From Calditerricola satsumensis (GTDB lineage Bacteria; Bacillota; Bacilli; Calditerricolales; Calditerricolaceae), in the NCBI RefSeq assembly GCF_014646935.1, contig NZ_BMOF01000002.1:1-64000 (forward strand): 64,000 nt of DNA, in the 5' to 3' direction. Position numbers and translations under genes: made by a program. The number at the start of each line of letters is the position of its first letter. Position 1 is the first letter of the stretch. The notes under the pieces are model-generated. The model was not told the origin of the DNA. It did not search any database and saw only the letters and a program-made list of their open reading frames with translations. Below are positions 38,202 to 46,895 of the stretch, piece after piece.

Positions 38202-39397
38202 GAGACGCGCCGCACGCGCTGGGCGATGAGGGAAAGCAGCCGTGCGGCCACCTCGCGCTTCGGCAGTTTGGGCCATTCGGCGACCAGCCCGTCGCGGTCG
38301 TAAACCGCCACGATGTTCGTGTCCGCGCCGAAGCCGGCCCCTTCCTGCGTGACGTCGTTGGCCACCACCAGGTCGAGGTTCTTGCGCTTCAGCTTCTCCT
38401 GCGCGTAGTCGGCCACGCGCTCCGTCTCGGCGGCAAAGCCGACGAGAAACTGGTGGGCTTTCCGCTCCCCCAGCGTCTGGAGGATGTCCGGCGTGCGCTC
38501 CAGCTCGAGCACGAGCGTCTCGGCGCCCTTTTTCATCTTCTGCGCGTGAACCGTCTTCGGGCGGTAGTCGGCCACGGCGGCCGCCTTGATCACGACGTCG
38601 ACGCGGGGATAGGCGTCAAGCACGGCCTCGTACATCTCCTGGGCCGTCGTCACCCGCACGACGCGCACGTCCGCCGGGGGCTCCAGCGCCGTCGGCCCGG
38701 TGACGAGGATCACCTCGGCGCCGCGGCGGGCCGCTTCCTCAGCGATGGCGTACCCCATCTTTCCCGACGAGCGGTTGGTCAGGTAGCGCACCGGGTCAAG
38801 GGCCTCCTGGGTCGCCCCCGCCGTGACGAGAATGCGCAGGCCGGCCAGGTCGCGCTGGCCTGCCAGAAGGGCCTCGGCCGCGGCCGCAATCGCCTCCGGC
38901 TCGGCCATGCGCCCCTTCCCCGTCCAGCCGCAGGCCAAATACCCCTCGCCCGGCTCCACCACGTGCCAACCCCACGCCCGCAGCCGCGCGAGGTTGGCCT
39001 GCACCGCCGGGTGGCGGTACATGTTGACGTTCATCGCCGGGGCAAGGAGCACCGGTGCCCGCGTGGCCAAGAGGACGGCCGAGAGCATGTCATCGGCCAG
39101 GCCGCAGGCCGCCTTGGCCAAAAAATTGGCCGTCGCCGGGGCGACGATGACGAGATCGGCCCGGTCGGCCAGGTCGATGTGGGCGATGACGCGCGGGTCC
39201 TTTTCCTCCAAGACATCGGTGTGGACCGCGTTGCGCGACAGGGCCTGAAAGGTGAGCGGCGTGACGAAGCGGGCGGCCGCTTCCGTCAGGATGACGTGGA
39301 CGTCGGCCCCCTGCTGCACCAGGCGGCTGGTGAGGGCCGCCGCCTTGTACGCCGCGATGCCCCCGGTCACGCCAAGGAGGATCGTCTTTCCCTTCAC
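38198..39397 (-). CDS. coaBC: Bifunctional phosphopantothenoylcysteine decarboxylase/synthase CoaBC
   Basis: 399 residues. The N-terminal flavin-dependent decarboxylase has GVTGGIAAYKAA, the ANFLAKAACGLADD region and PAMNVNMY; the C-terminal CTP-dependent ligase has VTAGATQEALDPVRYLTN and AAAVADYRP. It makes 4'-phosphopantetheine, the substrate of CoaD in this window. GTG 39397 has AGGAG 10-11 bases upstream; the upstream TTG at 39418 lies inside a terminator T run and is rejected. Confidence 0.95.
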   Translation of the reverse strand: MKGKTILLGVTGGIAAYKAAALTSRLVQQGADVHVILTEAAARFVTPLTFQALSRNAVHTDVLEEKDPRVIAHIDLADRADLVIVAPATANFLAKAACGLADDMLSAVLLATRAPVLLAPAMNVNMYRHPAVQANLARLRAWGWHVVEPGEGYLACGWTGKGRMAEPEAIAAAAEALLAGQRDLAGLRILVTAGATQEALDPVRYLTNRSSGKMGYAIAEEAARRGAEVILVTGPTALEPPADVRVVRVTTAQEMYEAVLDAYPRVDVVIKAAAVADYRPKTVHAQKMKKGAETLVLELERTPDILQTLGERKAHQFLVGFAAETERVADYAQEKLKRKNLDLVVANDVTQEGAGFGADTNIVAVYDRDGLVAEWPKLPKREVAARLLSLIAQRVRRVS

Positions 39398-39416
39398 CGC
39401 AAATTCGCTCCTTTGC

Positions 39417-39447
39417 AAAAAAAGACAACCTGCCGAACCAGGTTGTC
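39417..39447 (-). terminator. Intrinsic terminator between rpoZ and coaBC
   Basis: Perfect 9-bp stem GACAACCTG/CAGGTTGTC (39424-39432/39439-39447), loop of 6, then seven T on the minus strand (39423-39417). It overlaps the rpoZ stop and ends about 20 bases before the coaBC start. coaBC-priA-def-fmt must rely on read-through or a promoter hidden in rpoZ. Confidence 0.8.
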
Positions 39448-39652
39448 ACGCGCCGTTTGTCTCGTCGTCGACGGTGACGCGGCCGGCCTCGATCTCCTCC
39501 AGGGCCACGCCTACCGGTTTTGCCGAATACGGCTGGTCCACGAGGGGTTTCTCCTTCTCCTTCAGCTGGCGTGCCCGCTTGGCCGCCACCGTCACCAACG
39601 TGTATTTGCTGTTGATGCGTTCCATCAGCTTGTCGATCGACGGATACAGCAC
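39446..39652 (-). CDS. rpoZ: RNA polymerase omega subunit
   Basis: 68 residues with [20 protein letters not shown] and [10 protein letters not shown], typical of omega. It helps assemble RNA polymerase. GTG start 39652 with GGAGGGG upstream, 2 bases after the gmk stop. Confidence 0.95.
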   Translation of the reverse strand: MLYPSIDKLMERINSKYTLVTVAAKRARQLKEKEKPLVDQPYSAKPVGVALEEIEAGRVTVDDETNGA

Positions 39653-39654
39653 GG

Positions 39655-40272
39655 CTACTTCCCCTCCGCAAGCAGCTTCTGGTAGCGTGGCATCAAGCGG
39701 TCACGGCGGCAATGTTCCGCCGTCACAATGGCCCGAATGCGCTCGCAGGCATGCTCCACGGTGTCGTTGACGACCACGTAGTCGTATTCGGCCATCATGG
39801 CCAGCTCGGCGCGTGCCGCCTCCAGGCGCTCGGTGATGGCCGCGTCGCCTTCGGTCCCGCGGCCGAGGATGCGGCGCCGGAGTTCCTCCATCGACGGAGG
39901 CACGAGGAAGATAAAGACGCCCTCGGGATACCGGCGCTTCACCTGCATGGCGCCCTGCACTTCGATTTCGAGGAGCACGTCCTTGCCCGCCTCCAGCATC
40001 TCCTCCACGAAGCGGCGCGGCGTGCCGTAGTAGTTGCCGACGTACTCCGCCCATTCAAGGAGCTCGCCCCGTTCGATCATCCGCTCAAACTCTTCCCGCG
40101 TCTTAAAAAAATAGTTGACACCCTCCTGCTCCCCTGGACGGGGGGGTCGGGTGGTGGCGGACACGGAGTAGACGAGGTTCGGGCAGACCTTCCGCAACGC
40201 CGCGCACACGGTTCCCTTGCCGACGCCCGAAGGACCGGACAGGACAATGAGCAAGCCTTTCTCCGCGTTCAT
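39655..40272 (-). CDS. gmk: Guanylate kinase
   Basis: 205 residues: P-loop [29 protein letters not shown] for GMP binding, and the lid region [12 protein letters not shown]. It converts GMP to GDP. AAGGAG precedes the ATG. It sits in remA-gmk-rpoZ order, as in B. subtilis. Confidence 0.96.
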   Translation of the reverse strand: MNAEKGLLIVLSGPSGVGKGTVCAALRKVCPNLVYSVSATTRPPRPGEQEGVNYFFKTREEFERMIERGELLEWAEYVGNYYGTPRRFVEEMLEAGKDVLLEIEVQGAMQVKRRYPEGVFIFLVPPSMEELRRRILGRGTEGDAAITERLEAARAELAMMAEYDYVVVNDTVEHACERIRAIVTAEHCRRDRLMPRYQKLLAEGK

Positions 40273-40332
40273 GTCGCGTTCTCCTTCTCGGTCGGGTTTG
40301 TCGCGCGCGAATCCGAATCCTCCCGTTACCGG

Positions 40333-40605
40333 TTACTCCACGCCCTCGTCGTCCTTGCTCTGCTGCCCGCCGAGGAGGCGTTGGGCGACGGTTTCGGGCT
40401 GCACCGCCGACAGGATCACGTGTTCGCTGTCGGTGATGATCACCGCCCGTGTGCGGCGGCCATAGGTGGCGTCGATCAGCATGCCCTTGTCGCGCGCCTC
40501 CTGGATGATGCGCTTGATCGGCGCCGACTCGGGGCTGACGATCGACACGATGCGGTTGGCGTTGACGATATTTCCAAACCCGATGTTGACCAGTCTTATG
40601 CCCAT
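40333..40605 (-). CDS. remA: Extracellular-matrix regulator RemA (DUF370)
   Basis: 90 residues with the RemA core [21 protein letters not shown] and [20 protein letters not shown]. RemA is a DNA-binding regulator of biofilm matrix and osmoprotection genes in Bacillus. GGAGG lies 7 bases before ATG 40605. The open frame continues upstream without similarity. Confidence 0.93.
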   Translation of the reverse strand: MGIRLVNIGFGNIVNANRIVSIVSPESAPIKRIIQEARDKGMLIDATYGRRTRAVIITDSEHVILSAVQPETVAQRLLGGQQSKDDEGVE

Positions 40606-40624
40606 CCTGGAACCTCCGTCCCGG

Positions 40625-41503
40625 TTACTCGATGTTTTGGACCTGCTCGCGGATCTTTTCCAGTTCGCTCTTGACGTCCACCACAAGCTGGCTGATCTCC
40701 AGATCGTTCGCTTTGGCGCCAATGGTGTTGATCTCGCGGTTCATCTCTTGGACGAGAAAGTCGAGCTGACGCCCGATCGGCTCGTCCCGGGTCATCCACT
40801 CGCGAAAGTGCCGACAGTGGCTGCGGAGGCGGGTGAGCTCCTCCGCCACGCTGGTCCGTTCGGCATAAAGGGCCACTTCGGTTAAAAACCGCCCCTCATC
40901 CACCGCCACGTCGACCAACAGCTCGCGCATGCGGTTTTCCAAGCGCCGGCGGTAGGCCTCCACCGCCTCCGGCGCCCGCTGCGCGATGGCGTCGATGCAC
41001 GCCTCCACGCGGGCGACGCGCCGCTCCAAATCTGCCGCCAGTTGCGCCCCTTCCGCTTCGCGCATCGCCCGTACCGTCCGCGCGGCTTCGTCCACCGCCG
41101 CAAGCAGCGCAGGAAGCACGCGCTCGCCATCGAGGGCGCTTTCGCCCACCACGAACACGCCGGGCAGCGTCAGCACGTCGCGCAGCGTCAAGCCCTCGTC
41201 GATGGCCAAGGCCTCGCGCACGGCGTCGACGGCGGCGCAATACCCGTGCAAAAGCCCCCAATCCACCGTCACGGTGCGGGGCGCATTGCCGTCCGTGGTG
41301 ACGGAAACGTAGACGTCCACGCGCCCGCGGGCGATATGCCGCTGCACGGCGCGCTTGATGGCCTCTTCGGCAAAGAGGAACTCGCGCGGCATGCGCACGG
41401 CGATCTCGCAAAACCGATGGTTCACCGTGCGGATTTCAACGGAAAAGGCAAAGCCTTCGGCGCGCCCCTGACCGCGCCCGTATCCCGTCATGCTGCGGAT
41501 CAT
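40625..41503 (-). CDS. yicC: YicC/YloC-family endoribonuclease
   Basis: 292 residues, starting [12 protein letters not shown] and ending with [20 protein letters not shown] and [19 protein letters not shown], both strongly conserved in YicC. The family is a recently recognised endoribonuclease that degrades small RNAs in E. coli. ATG 41503 has GGAAGGG 6 bases upstream; an ATG 6 bases earlier is too close to it. Confidence 0.92.
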   Translation of the reverse strand: MIRSMTGYGRGQGRAEGFAFSVEIRTVNHRFCEIAVRMPREFLFAEEAIKRAVQRHIARGRVDVYVSVTTDGNAPRTVTVDWGLLHGYCAAVDAVREALAIDEGLTLRDVLTLPGVFVVGESALDGERVLPALLAAVDEAARTVRAMREAEGAQLAADLERRVARVEACIDAIAQRAPEAVEAYRRRLENRMRELLVDVAVDEGRFLTEVALYAERTSVAEELTRLRSHCRHFREWMTRDEPIGRQLDFLVQEMNREINTIGAKANDLEISQLVVDVKSELEKIREQVQNIE

Positions 41504-41600
41504 GCCCATCCCTTCCACTGTCCTTATTGTAGACAAAACGGGCGCGAAAAACAAGAAGAAGCGTGCAATCGGGAGAAAAACCGAGAAAACGCGGTCGTAG

Positions 41601-42464
41601 TCAAACGTAACGGCGAATGGCGCGCATTGCGTTTTCCGCCAACCACGTGCCCGTAAAGACGGTGTGGGCCGGCCCGGTCATGAACACGTGGCCGGTTCCC
41701 TCATCCCATTCGATGTGCAGCGTCCCGCCGGCCAGGTGCACCCGCGCCGCCCGAGCCGTGCGGCCGGTCAGCGCACCGGCCACCACCGTGGCACAGGCGC
41801 CGGTGCCGCAGGCCAGCGTCGGCCCGACGCCCCGCTCCCACACGCGCATGTCCACTTCGTCCGGCCGGCGCACGGAGACAAACTCCACGTTGGTGCGCTG
41901 GGGAAAGAGCGGGTGCGCCTCCAGCTTCGGCCCCCATTCGGTCACGGGAAAGGTCGGCGCATCGTCGACGAAGACGACGGCGTGGGGATTGCCCATCGAC
42001 ACCGCGGTCACGGCAAAGGTCCGCCCGTCCACCGTCACCGGGTGGTCCACCACCGGCGCGCGGTCGACGGCGACGGGGATCTTCGGCCCTTCGAGCACCG
42101 GCGGACCCATGTCCACCTTCACCGCACCGACGCGCCCGTCGGATACATCGAGCCAAATGCGCTGCACGCCGGCACGCGTCTCTACGGTGAGCGCTGCCCG
42201 CGAAACCAGGCCCTGTTCAAAGGCGAACTTGCCCACGCAGCGGATCGCGTTGCCGCATTGCTCCGCCTCGCTGCCGTCGGCGTTGAAAATGCGCATGGAC
42301 ACGTCGGCGCGTTCCGACGGGAGCACGAACACCAGCCCGTCGGCCCCGACGCCGAAATGGCGGTCGCAGACGGCTTGCGCCAGGCCGCACGGATCGTCGG
42401 GCAGCCGGTCGGCGGCCACCACGACAAAGTCGTTCCCCAGCCCGTGCATTTTGTGAAAGTTCAT
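41601..42464 (-). CDS. dapF: Diaminopimelate epimerase
   Basis: 287 residues with MHGLGNDFVVV, the catalytic Cys in EQCGNAIRCVGKF and the second catalytic Cys in ACGTGACATVV. It converts LL- to meso-diaminopimelate for lysine and peptidoglycan. Transcribed from its own consensus promoter at 42501-42530. It is not part of this cluster in B. subtilis. Confidence 0.95.
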   Translation of the reverse strand: MNFHKMHGLGNDFVVVAADRLPDDPCGLAQAVCDRHFGVGADGLVFVLPSERADVSMRIFNADGSEAEQCGNAIRCVGKFAFEQGLVSRAALTVETRAGVQRIWLDVSDGRVGAVKVDMGPPVLEGPKIPVAVDRAPVVDHPVTVDGRTFAVTAVSMGNPHAVVFVDDAPTFPVTEWGPKLEAHPLFPQRTNVEFVSVRRPDEVDMRVWERGVGPTLACGTGACATVVAGALTGRTARAARVHLAGGTLHIEWDEGTGHVFMTGPAHTVFTGTWLAENAMRAIRRYV

Positions 42465-42500
42465 TCCCGTTCGCCCCATCCGTTTCAAAGATCGAACACC

Positions 42501-42530
42501 ATTATAGAGAGCAACGAAACCGCCTGTCAA
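42501..42530 (-). promoter_or_regulatory. Sigma-A promoter of dapF
   Basis: On the minus strand TTGACA (42530-42525), 18-base spacer, TATAAT (42506-42501). Both hexamers are perfect. It lies about 37 bases upstream of the dapF start. Confidence 0.88.
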
Positions 42531-42562
42531 ACGCCCGTCTCCGCAAGGACGCTGCGGCGCGC

Positions 42563-43009
42563 CTACCGACCGCTCCCCCGATAAATGAGAAACAGCGCCA
42601 CCGCAAGCAGCAGCGCCCCGGCGAGCCGGTAGCCGTCAACGGGAATGCGCCGCAGGCCAAACAGGCCGAAGTGGTCGATGGCCATGCTCATCGCCAGCTG
42701 GCCGACGATCACGGCCATCACGGCGACGCCCACGCCGATCCGCGGCACGGCAAACACCATCGCCGCCACGTACACGGCGCCGATCAGGCCGCCCAGAAGC
42801 TGCCACTTCGGCACGCGCAGGACCTCGCCCAGCTGCCCGTGTCCGGCAAAGAGCACGGTCAGGAGCAAGATGAGGGTGCCGACAAAAAAGTTGACCAGCG
42901 CACCCTCCAAGGCCCCGATCTTCTTGCCCAGCGTACCGTTGATGGCCGCCTGCACGCTGAGGCCCACACCGGCCAGAAGCATGAGGAGTGTCGTGAACAA
43001 TCTGGCCAT
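42563..43009 (-). CDS. DMT-superfamily small transporter (DUF606/YdcZ type)
   Basis: 148 residues with five hydrophobic helices. It matches the DUF606 half-size EamA-like family (LSVQAAINGTLGKKIGALEGALVNFFVGT, read in two parts). Such proteins often act as pairs or dimers; the substrate is unknown. ATG 43009 has GAGGG 9 bases upstream. A GATAAT about 50 bases upstream may be its -10. Confidence 0.8.
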   Translation of the reverse strand: MARLFTTLLMLLAGVGLSVQAAINGTLGKKIGALEGALVNFFVGTLILLLTVLFAGHGQLGEVLRVPKWQLLGGLIGAVYVAAMVFAVPRIGVGVAVMAVIVGQLAMSMAIDHFGLFGLRRIPVDGYRLAGALLLAVALFLIYRGSGR

Positions 43010-43139
43010 GTTGAACAACCCTCACTTCTCAGGAATAAAATCACCCCATCCCTCATTATCGTAAAAGCCAACGGCCAACCCGACAAGGAATGGGGGAAAG
43101 TCATGGCGAAGCGAGAGATAAACGGTATGGTCATGCATG

Positions 43140-43730
43140 TTAACCCTTCTGATCATCCACTCGTTTCCATTCAAAGATGAGCTCTTCATGCAATGCAATT
43201 CGTTCGTCAACCGCTTCCAGCAATTCATCATGGGCTTTCGGAGCATGAAGTCCTTTGCTGTCCAGGTAGTACAAAGCCACATGAACGCCTTCCGATTTGG
43301 CAATTTCGATCGCAGGAATTAAATCGCTATCACCTGTTAAGAGAGCAGCGTGGGTAATTAAGCGTTTTGTGCTGTGCATAACCAAGTCTACGGCAAGGTA
43401 CACGTCCACCCGTTTTTGTTCAAAGATTGGGTCTTCCGTATCCTTGTCGGTTCCCCTATAAGCAAGTTTTCCTTCCCGAACGGTAAAGTTAGGCAATTTG
43501 TTTAGAGTACGGAAAAACTTTTGTTTATTTGAAAAGCGTTTCAATTCTTCATCTGTAGGTGATGCAGAAAGATAAGGCAAACAGTTGTAATAATAGACAC
43601 GCAAAAGGGGAAGATCACGTACCATGAAATCAACAAGCTTTCGATAATCTATTTTTGAATTTTTAAAATATTGAAGAATTTTATCCAAAAAACCTCCATC
43701 AATAAAAACTGCAATCCGCTCTCCACGCAT
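43140..43730 (-). CDS. NYN-domain (LabA/DUF88-like) putative RNase, AT-rich
   Basis: 196 residues with the NYN/PIN-like acidic sites AVFIDGGFLDK, KRVDVYLAVDLVMHS and LLTGDSDLIPAIE, a metal-dependent nuclease fold. GGAGG lies 7 bases before the ATG. Base composition is unlike the rest: in three 60-base rows I counted 28, 19 and 13 G+C, against about 40 in the surroundings. That points to recent horizontal transfer. NYN nucleases act in RNA processing and in some defence systems; no partner gene lies beside it. Confidence 0.85.
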   Translation of the reverse strand: MRGERIAVFIDGGFLDKILQYFKNSKIDYRKLVDFMVRDLPLLRVYYYNCLPYLSASPTDEELKRFSNKQKFFRTLNKLPNFTVREGKLAYRGTDKDTEDPIFEQKRVDVYLAVDLVMHSTKRLITHAALLTGDSDLIPAIEIAKSEGVHVALYYLDSKGLHAPKAHDELLEAVDERIALHEELIFEWKRVDDQKG

Positions 43731-43933
43731 TCATAATCCTCCGTTCTGAATTGATCTCAAAGAAATTTAAGGGGGATGCACACGGCATCCCCGTCTCCGG
43801 ATTCTTGACCTGCCATCCGTTACGCGCTCCATGCGGCGCGCCGAACAGCAGCGATGATTCTGATTCAATAGTATCCACCTTCCCCATCGGCGTCAACCAT
43901 CCTTCTCGGCAAATCCGCCAAATTTTTTTCTTG

Positions 43934-43942
43934 TGCTATACT
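43934..43942 (+). promoter_or_regulatory. Extended -10 promoter of rqcH
   Basis: TGCTATACT (43934-43942), an extended -10, about 40 bases before the rqcH start. No good -35 is seen. Confidence 0.5.
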
Positions 43943-43981
43943 GGAGCAGACGCGGTTTTTTCGCAACAAGGGGGATTTGCC

Positions 43982-45721
43982 ATGTCCATCGACGGCATCG
44001 TCCTTCGCTGCCTCGTTCACGAGCTGAACGCCACCTGCGCATCCGGCCGCATCGTCAAGATTCATCAGCCCACGCCATACGACCTCGTCCTCACCGTGCG
44101 CGCCCACGGCGAGACGCATCGCCTGCTTCTGTCGGCCAACCCCAGCGCGCCGCGCCTGCACCTGACGGACCAGCCCTTCGCCAACCCGACGGAGCCGCCG
44201 ATGTTCTGCATGCTGCTGCGCAAGCACCTCGAAGGGGGCGTCCTCCAGGCCATCACCCAGGTGGCCCTGGAGCGGATCGTCCACCTCGACGTGCTGTCCC
44301 GCGACGAGCTGGGCGATCCGGCCATCCGCCGCCTGGTGGTGGAAATCATGGGCCGCCACAGCAACATCATCCTCGTCGACCCGAAGACGGGCACCATCCT
44401 CGACGGCATCCGCCACGTGACGCCGGCCATCAGCCAGTACCGCGTGGTGCTGCCCGGCCGGCCCTACGTCGCCCCGCCGGCGCAGGACAAGCTGAACCCC
44501 CTCGAGACGAGCCGCGACGCCTTCCTCGCCGCCCTCGACTTCAACGCCGGCAAGCTCGACCAGCAGCTTTTGAGCCGCTTCCTCGGCATCGGCCCCGTGC
44601 TGGCGCGGGAAATCGTCCACCGCGCCGGGCTGCCGACGCGGGAGGCGCTGTGGGAGGCCTTCTCCCGCATCATGGACGACGTCCGCGCCCACCGCTACCG
44701 CCCCACGCGCGTGCGCACCGCCGACGGCAAAGACGTCTTCGCCGCCGTGGCCCTCACCGGCGTCTCCGGCGAGACCCTCGCCTACGACTCGATGAGCCGC
44801 CTGCTCGATGATGTCTTTCGGGAGCGGACCGAGCGGGAGGCGATCCACCAGCGCCTGGGCGACCTCGCCCGCGTGGTGAAAAACGAGATCAAGAAGCACG
44901 AACGCAAGCGGCAACTCCTGCTCGACACGCTGGCCGAAACGCGCGACGCCGAACGCTACCGCCTCTTCGGCGAGCTGCTGACGGCCCACCTGCACGAGAT
45001 CCCGCGGGGGGCCAGCGAAGTCCAGCTGCCCAATTACTACGAAGAGGGCCTGCCAATGGTGACCATCCCTCTTGACCCGGCCAAGAGCGCGGCCGAAAAT
45101 GCGCAGGCCTACTTCAAAAAGTACAACAAGGCCAAGGTTGCCGCGGAAACGGCTGCCGCGCAGCTTGCGCAAGCGGAGGCGGAGCTGCGCTACCTCGAAA
45201 CCGTCGCCCAGCAGCTGGAGGACGCCACGCTGGCCGACGCGGAAGAGATCCGCGACGAGCTGATCGAGCAGGGCTACCTGAAGCCGGATAAGGGCGGGCG
45301 CCGCAAAGGGCGCGAGACCGCGTCCAAGCCGGCCGTCTTCCGTTCCTCGGAAGGGTACACCATCCTCGTCGGCAAGAACAACCGCCAGAACGAACGGCTG
45401 CGCCGGCAGGCCGCGCCGTCGGACACCTGGCTGCACGCCAAGGACATCCCCGGCGCCCACGTCATCATCCGCGGCACGGGCTACGGCGAGGCGACGCTCC
45501 TGGAGGCGGCGATGCTGGCCGCCTACTTCAGCAAGGCCCGCCACTCGAGCCGGGTGCCCGTCGACTACACGGAGGTGCGCCATGTGCGCAAACCGGCCGG
45601 CGCCAAGCCTGGCTTTGTGATCTATGAGCGGCAGAAAACGGTCTACGTGACACCCGACGAGGCCCTTGTGCGCCGGCTCGCCGCGGACGAAGGCGCCGGG
45701 CGCGCAGAGGAGATCCGCTAG
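43982..45721 (+). CDS. rqcH: Ribosome-associated quality control protein RqcH (NFACT family, YloA/FbpA)
   Basis: 579 residues: NFACT-N domain (start MSIDGIVLRCLVHEL), coiled-coil middle (about 290-430, Ala/Glu/Lys-rich), and NFACT-R C-terminal domain with TILVGKNNRQNERL, DTWLHAKDIPGAHVII and SRVPVDYTEVRHVRKPAG. RqcH binds stalled 50S subunits and directs addition of C-terminal alanine tails for degradation. AAGGGGG lies 7 bases before ATG 43982; the longer open frame upstream is antisense to non-coding DNA. Confidence 0.94.
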   Translation: MSIDGIVLRCLVHELNATCASGRIVKIHQPTPYDLVLTVRAHGETHRLLLSANPSAPRLHLTDQPFANPTEPPMFCMLLRKHLEGGVLQAITQVALERIVHLDVLSRDELGDPAIRRLVVEIMGRHSNIILVDPKTGTILDGIRHVTPAISQYRVVLPGRPYVAPPAQDKLNPLETSRDAFLAALDFNAGKLDQQLLSRFLGIGPVLAREIVHRAGLPTREALWEAFSRIMDDVRAHRYRPTRVRTADGKDVFAAVALTGVSGETLAYDSMSRLLDDVFRERTEREAIHQRLGDLARVVKNEIKKHERKRQLLLDTLAETRDAERYRLFGELLTAHLHEIPRGASEVQLPNYYEEGLPMVTIPLDPAKSAAENAQAYFKKYNKAKVAAETAAAQLAQAEAELRYLETVAQQLEDATLADAEEIRDELIEQGYLKPDKGGRRKGRETASKPAVFRSSEGYTILVGKNNRQNERLRRQAAPSDTWLHAKDIPGAHVIIRGTGYGEATLLEAAMLAAYFSKARHSSRVPVDYTEVRHVRKPAGAKPGFVIYERQKTVYVTPDEALVRRLAADEGAGRAEEIR

Positions 45722-45767
45722 ATGCGCTGCATCGCCGCGCGATCCTTCCGTCCTCGCGCGCCCACAC

Positions 45768-46229
45768 CTATGCACGCATCCCGCGTACGAAGGCCTGCAC
45801 GTTGCCAAGGCAACAGGCCCCCTGCGGGTTGTTCACCTCGCACCCGCAGCGACCCGCCTTCACGTGGGCGGCGATGGCCGCGGCGGCCGTGCTTTTGCCC
45901 GTTCGGGCGAGCTCGTCTTGGATCCGCCGGCGCGTCCACCCAAAACAGTAGCACACCGGAACGTCCGCGCCCGGATCTTTCTGGTAAACGGCCACTTTCA
46001 CGTCGTCCGTGTCAAACGGACCCCCTTGCCCGCCAAAGTAGACCACCGGGCAATGCGGCGTGGCGCAAAAGGCGTAGGCCGCCTGCGGATCCAGCCGCTC
46101 CAGTGCCTCCGGTTTCAGCAGGCTCTTCAAGGTCAGCAGGGCCACCGGCTTCCCCACCTGGCCACAGCCGGGGCAGCGGGACTCTGCGGCGCTCGCTTTC
46201 CCGTTCCCGACCGAACAACACTCGCCCAT
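45768..46229 (-). CDS. Cys-rich [2Fe-2S]/zinc metallochaperone (CopZ-like)
   Basis: 153 residues, rich in cysteine. The N-terminal zinc-type site is ESRCPGCGQVGKP, the middle CATPHCPVVYF, and the C-terminal BFD-like [2Fe-2S] motif is CYCFGW with GRCGCEVNNPQGACC. Archaeal-type CopZ proteins with this layout deliver copper and hold a redox cluster. It lies 36 bases after a CmtR-like repressor gene on the same strand, so it is probably the repressor's regulated target. The metal is not fixed by the sequence. Confidence 0.75.
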   Translation of the reverse strand: MGECCSVGNGKASAAESRCPGCGQVGKPVALLTLKSLLKPEALERLDPQAAYAFCATPHCPVVYFGGQGGPFDTDDVKVAVYQKDPGADVPVCYCFGWTRRRIQDELARTGKSTAAAAIAAHVKAGRCGCEVNNPQGACCLGNVQAFVRGMRA

Positions 46230-46265
46230 GGATGTCCCTCCTTCCTCATGCCGTCGCCTTTCCCG

Positions 46266-46610
46266 TCAGATTCGCGTGCAACGGGAAAGGCGGGCCGCAT
46301 TGTCGGCCACGATGCCTTTCGCCAATTCGATCATCGCCCGCACCCGCACGTCGGTCACAAAATAGACCATGTACCGCCCCTCCTGGCGGGACGAGACGTA
46401 CCCGCACCACTTCAGACAAGCCAAATGGTTCGAAACCTGGCTTTGCGGCAGGCCAAGCCGCTCCATCAATTCGCTCACCGTGCACGCTTTTTCCAGCAGC
46501 ACTTCCACAATGCGCAGCCGCGCCGGATGTGCCAACCCTTGAAAAAATTTCGCGTACAACTCGGTTGCGCGTTGCAACTCCTCGTCCGGCCGCCGCTTTT
46601 CTTTGCGCAT
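46266..46610 (-). CDS. ArsR/SmtB-family metal-responsive repressor (CmtR-like)
   Basis: 114 residues, winged helix (LAHPARLRIVEVLLE, LPQSQVSNHLACLKWCGYV). The two cysteines of CLKWC in the recognition helix plus one C-terminal Cys (SRCTRI) reproduce the Cys57-Cys61-Cys102 pattern of Mycobacterium CmtR, a Cd/Pb sensor. GGGAGG lies 8 bases before ATG 46610. A 16-bp palindrome 188 bases upstream is a likely operator. Confidence 0.82.
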   Translation of the reverse strand: MRKEKRRPDEELQRATELYAKFFQGLAHPARLRIVEVLLEKACTVSELMERLGLPQSQVSNHLACLKWCGYVSSRQEGRYMVYFVTDVRVRAMIELAKGIVADNAARLSRCTRI

Positions 46611-46627
46611 ATCGCATGCCTCCCTCA

Positions 46628-46705
46628 TCAAACCCCTTCGCCGTTTCGCCACCAGACAAACCCCATCAGAACCGCCACCATTGCCGTGCCGAGCCAACGC
46701 GGCAC
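46628..46705 (-). CDS. Possible 25-residue membrane peptide
   Basis: GTG 46705 to TGA 46628 encodes one hydrophobic helix (GTAMVAVLMGFVWW) with a basic start. It lies between the palindromic operator and cmtR on the same strand. No clear ribosome binding site, so it may be a relic or chance. Upstream in-frame codons lack ATG/GTG. Confidence 0.22.
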   Translation of the reverse strand: MPRWLGTAMVAVLMGFVWWRNGEGV

Positions 46706-46797
46706 AAAGCTGCTTCGGCTTTCGGTCGGTTTCCCGCCGCGCAGCTTTCCCCTCTTGGTTAAGCGGAGTTTGTCTCTCTCAAAACTTATTTATATCA

Positions 46798-46813
46798 CAA
46801 TATCATGATATTG
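46798..46813. promoter_or_regulatory. Perfect 16-bp palindrome, likely ArsR/CmtR operator
   Basis: CAATATCATGATATTG is fully self-complementary. On the minus strand it is followed 3 bases later by TATAAA (46790-46785), so it sits between -35 and -10 positions of a promoter reading toward the repressor and metallochaperone. AT-rich palindromes like this are typical ArsR-family sites. Confidence 0.6.
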
Positions 46814-46895
46814 CGTTTTAAATTAAGCGGAAAACACCCGCGAGCAACCCCCCCAGCTCCCCACCGCCGAGTGCGGTCATCGCCACGCAAAGCCC

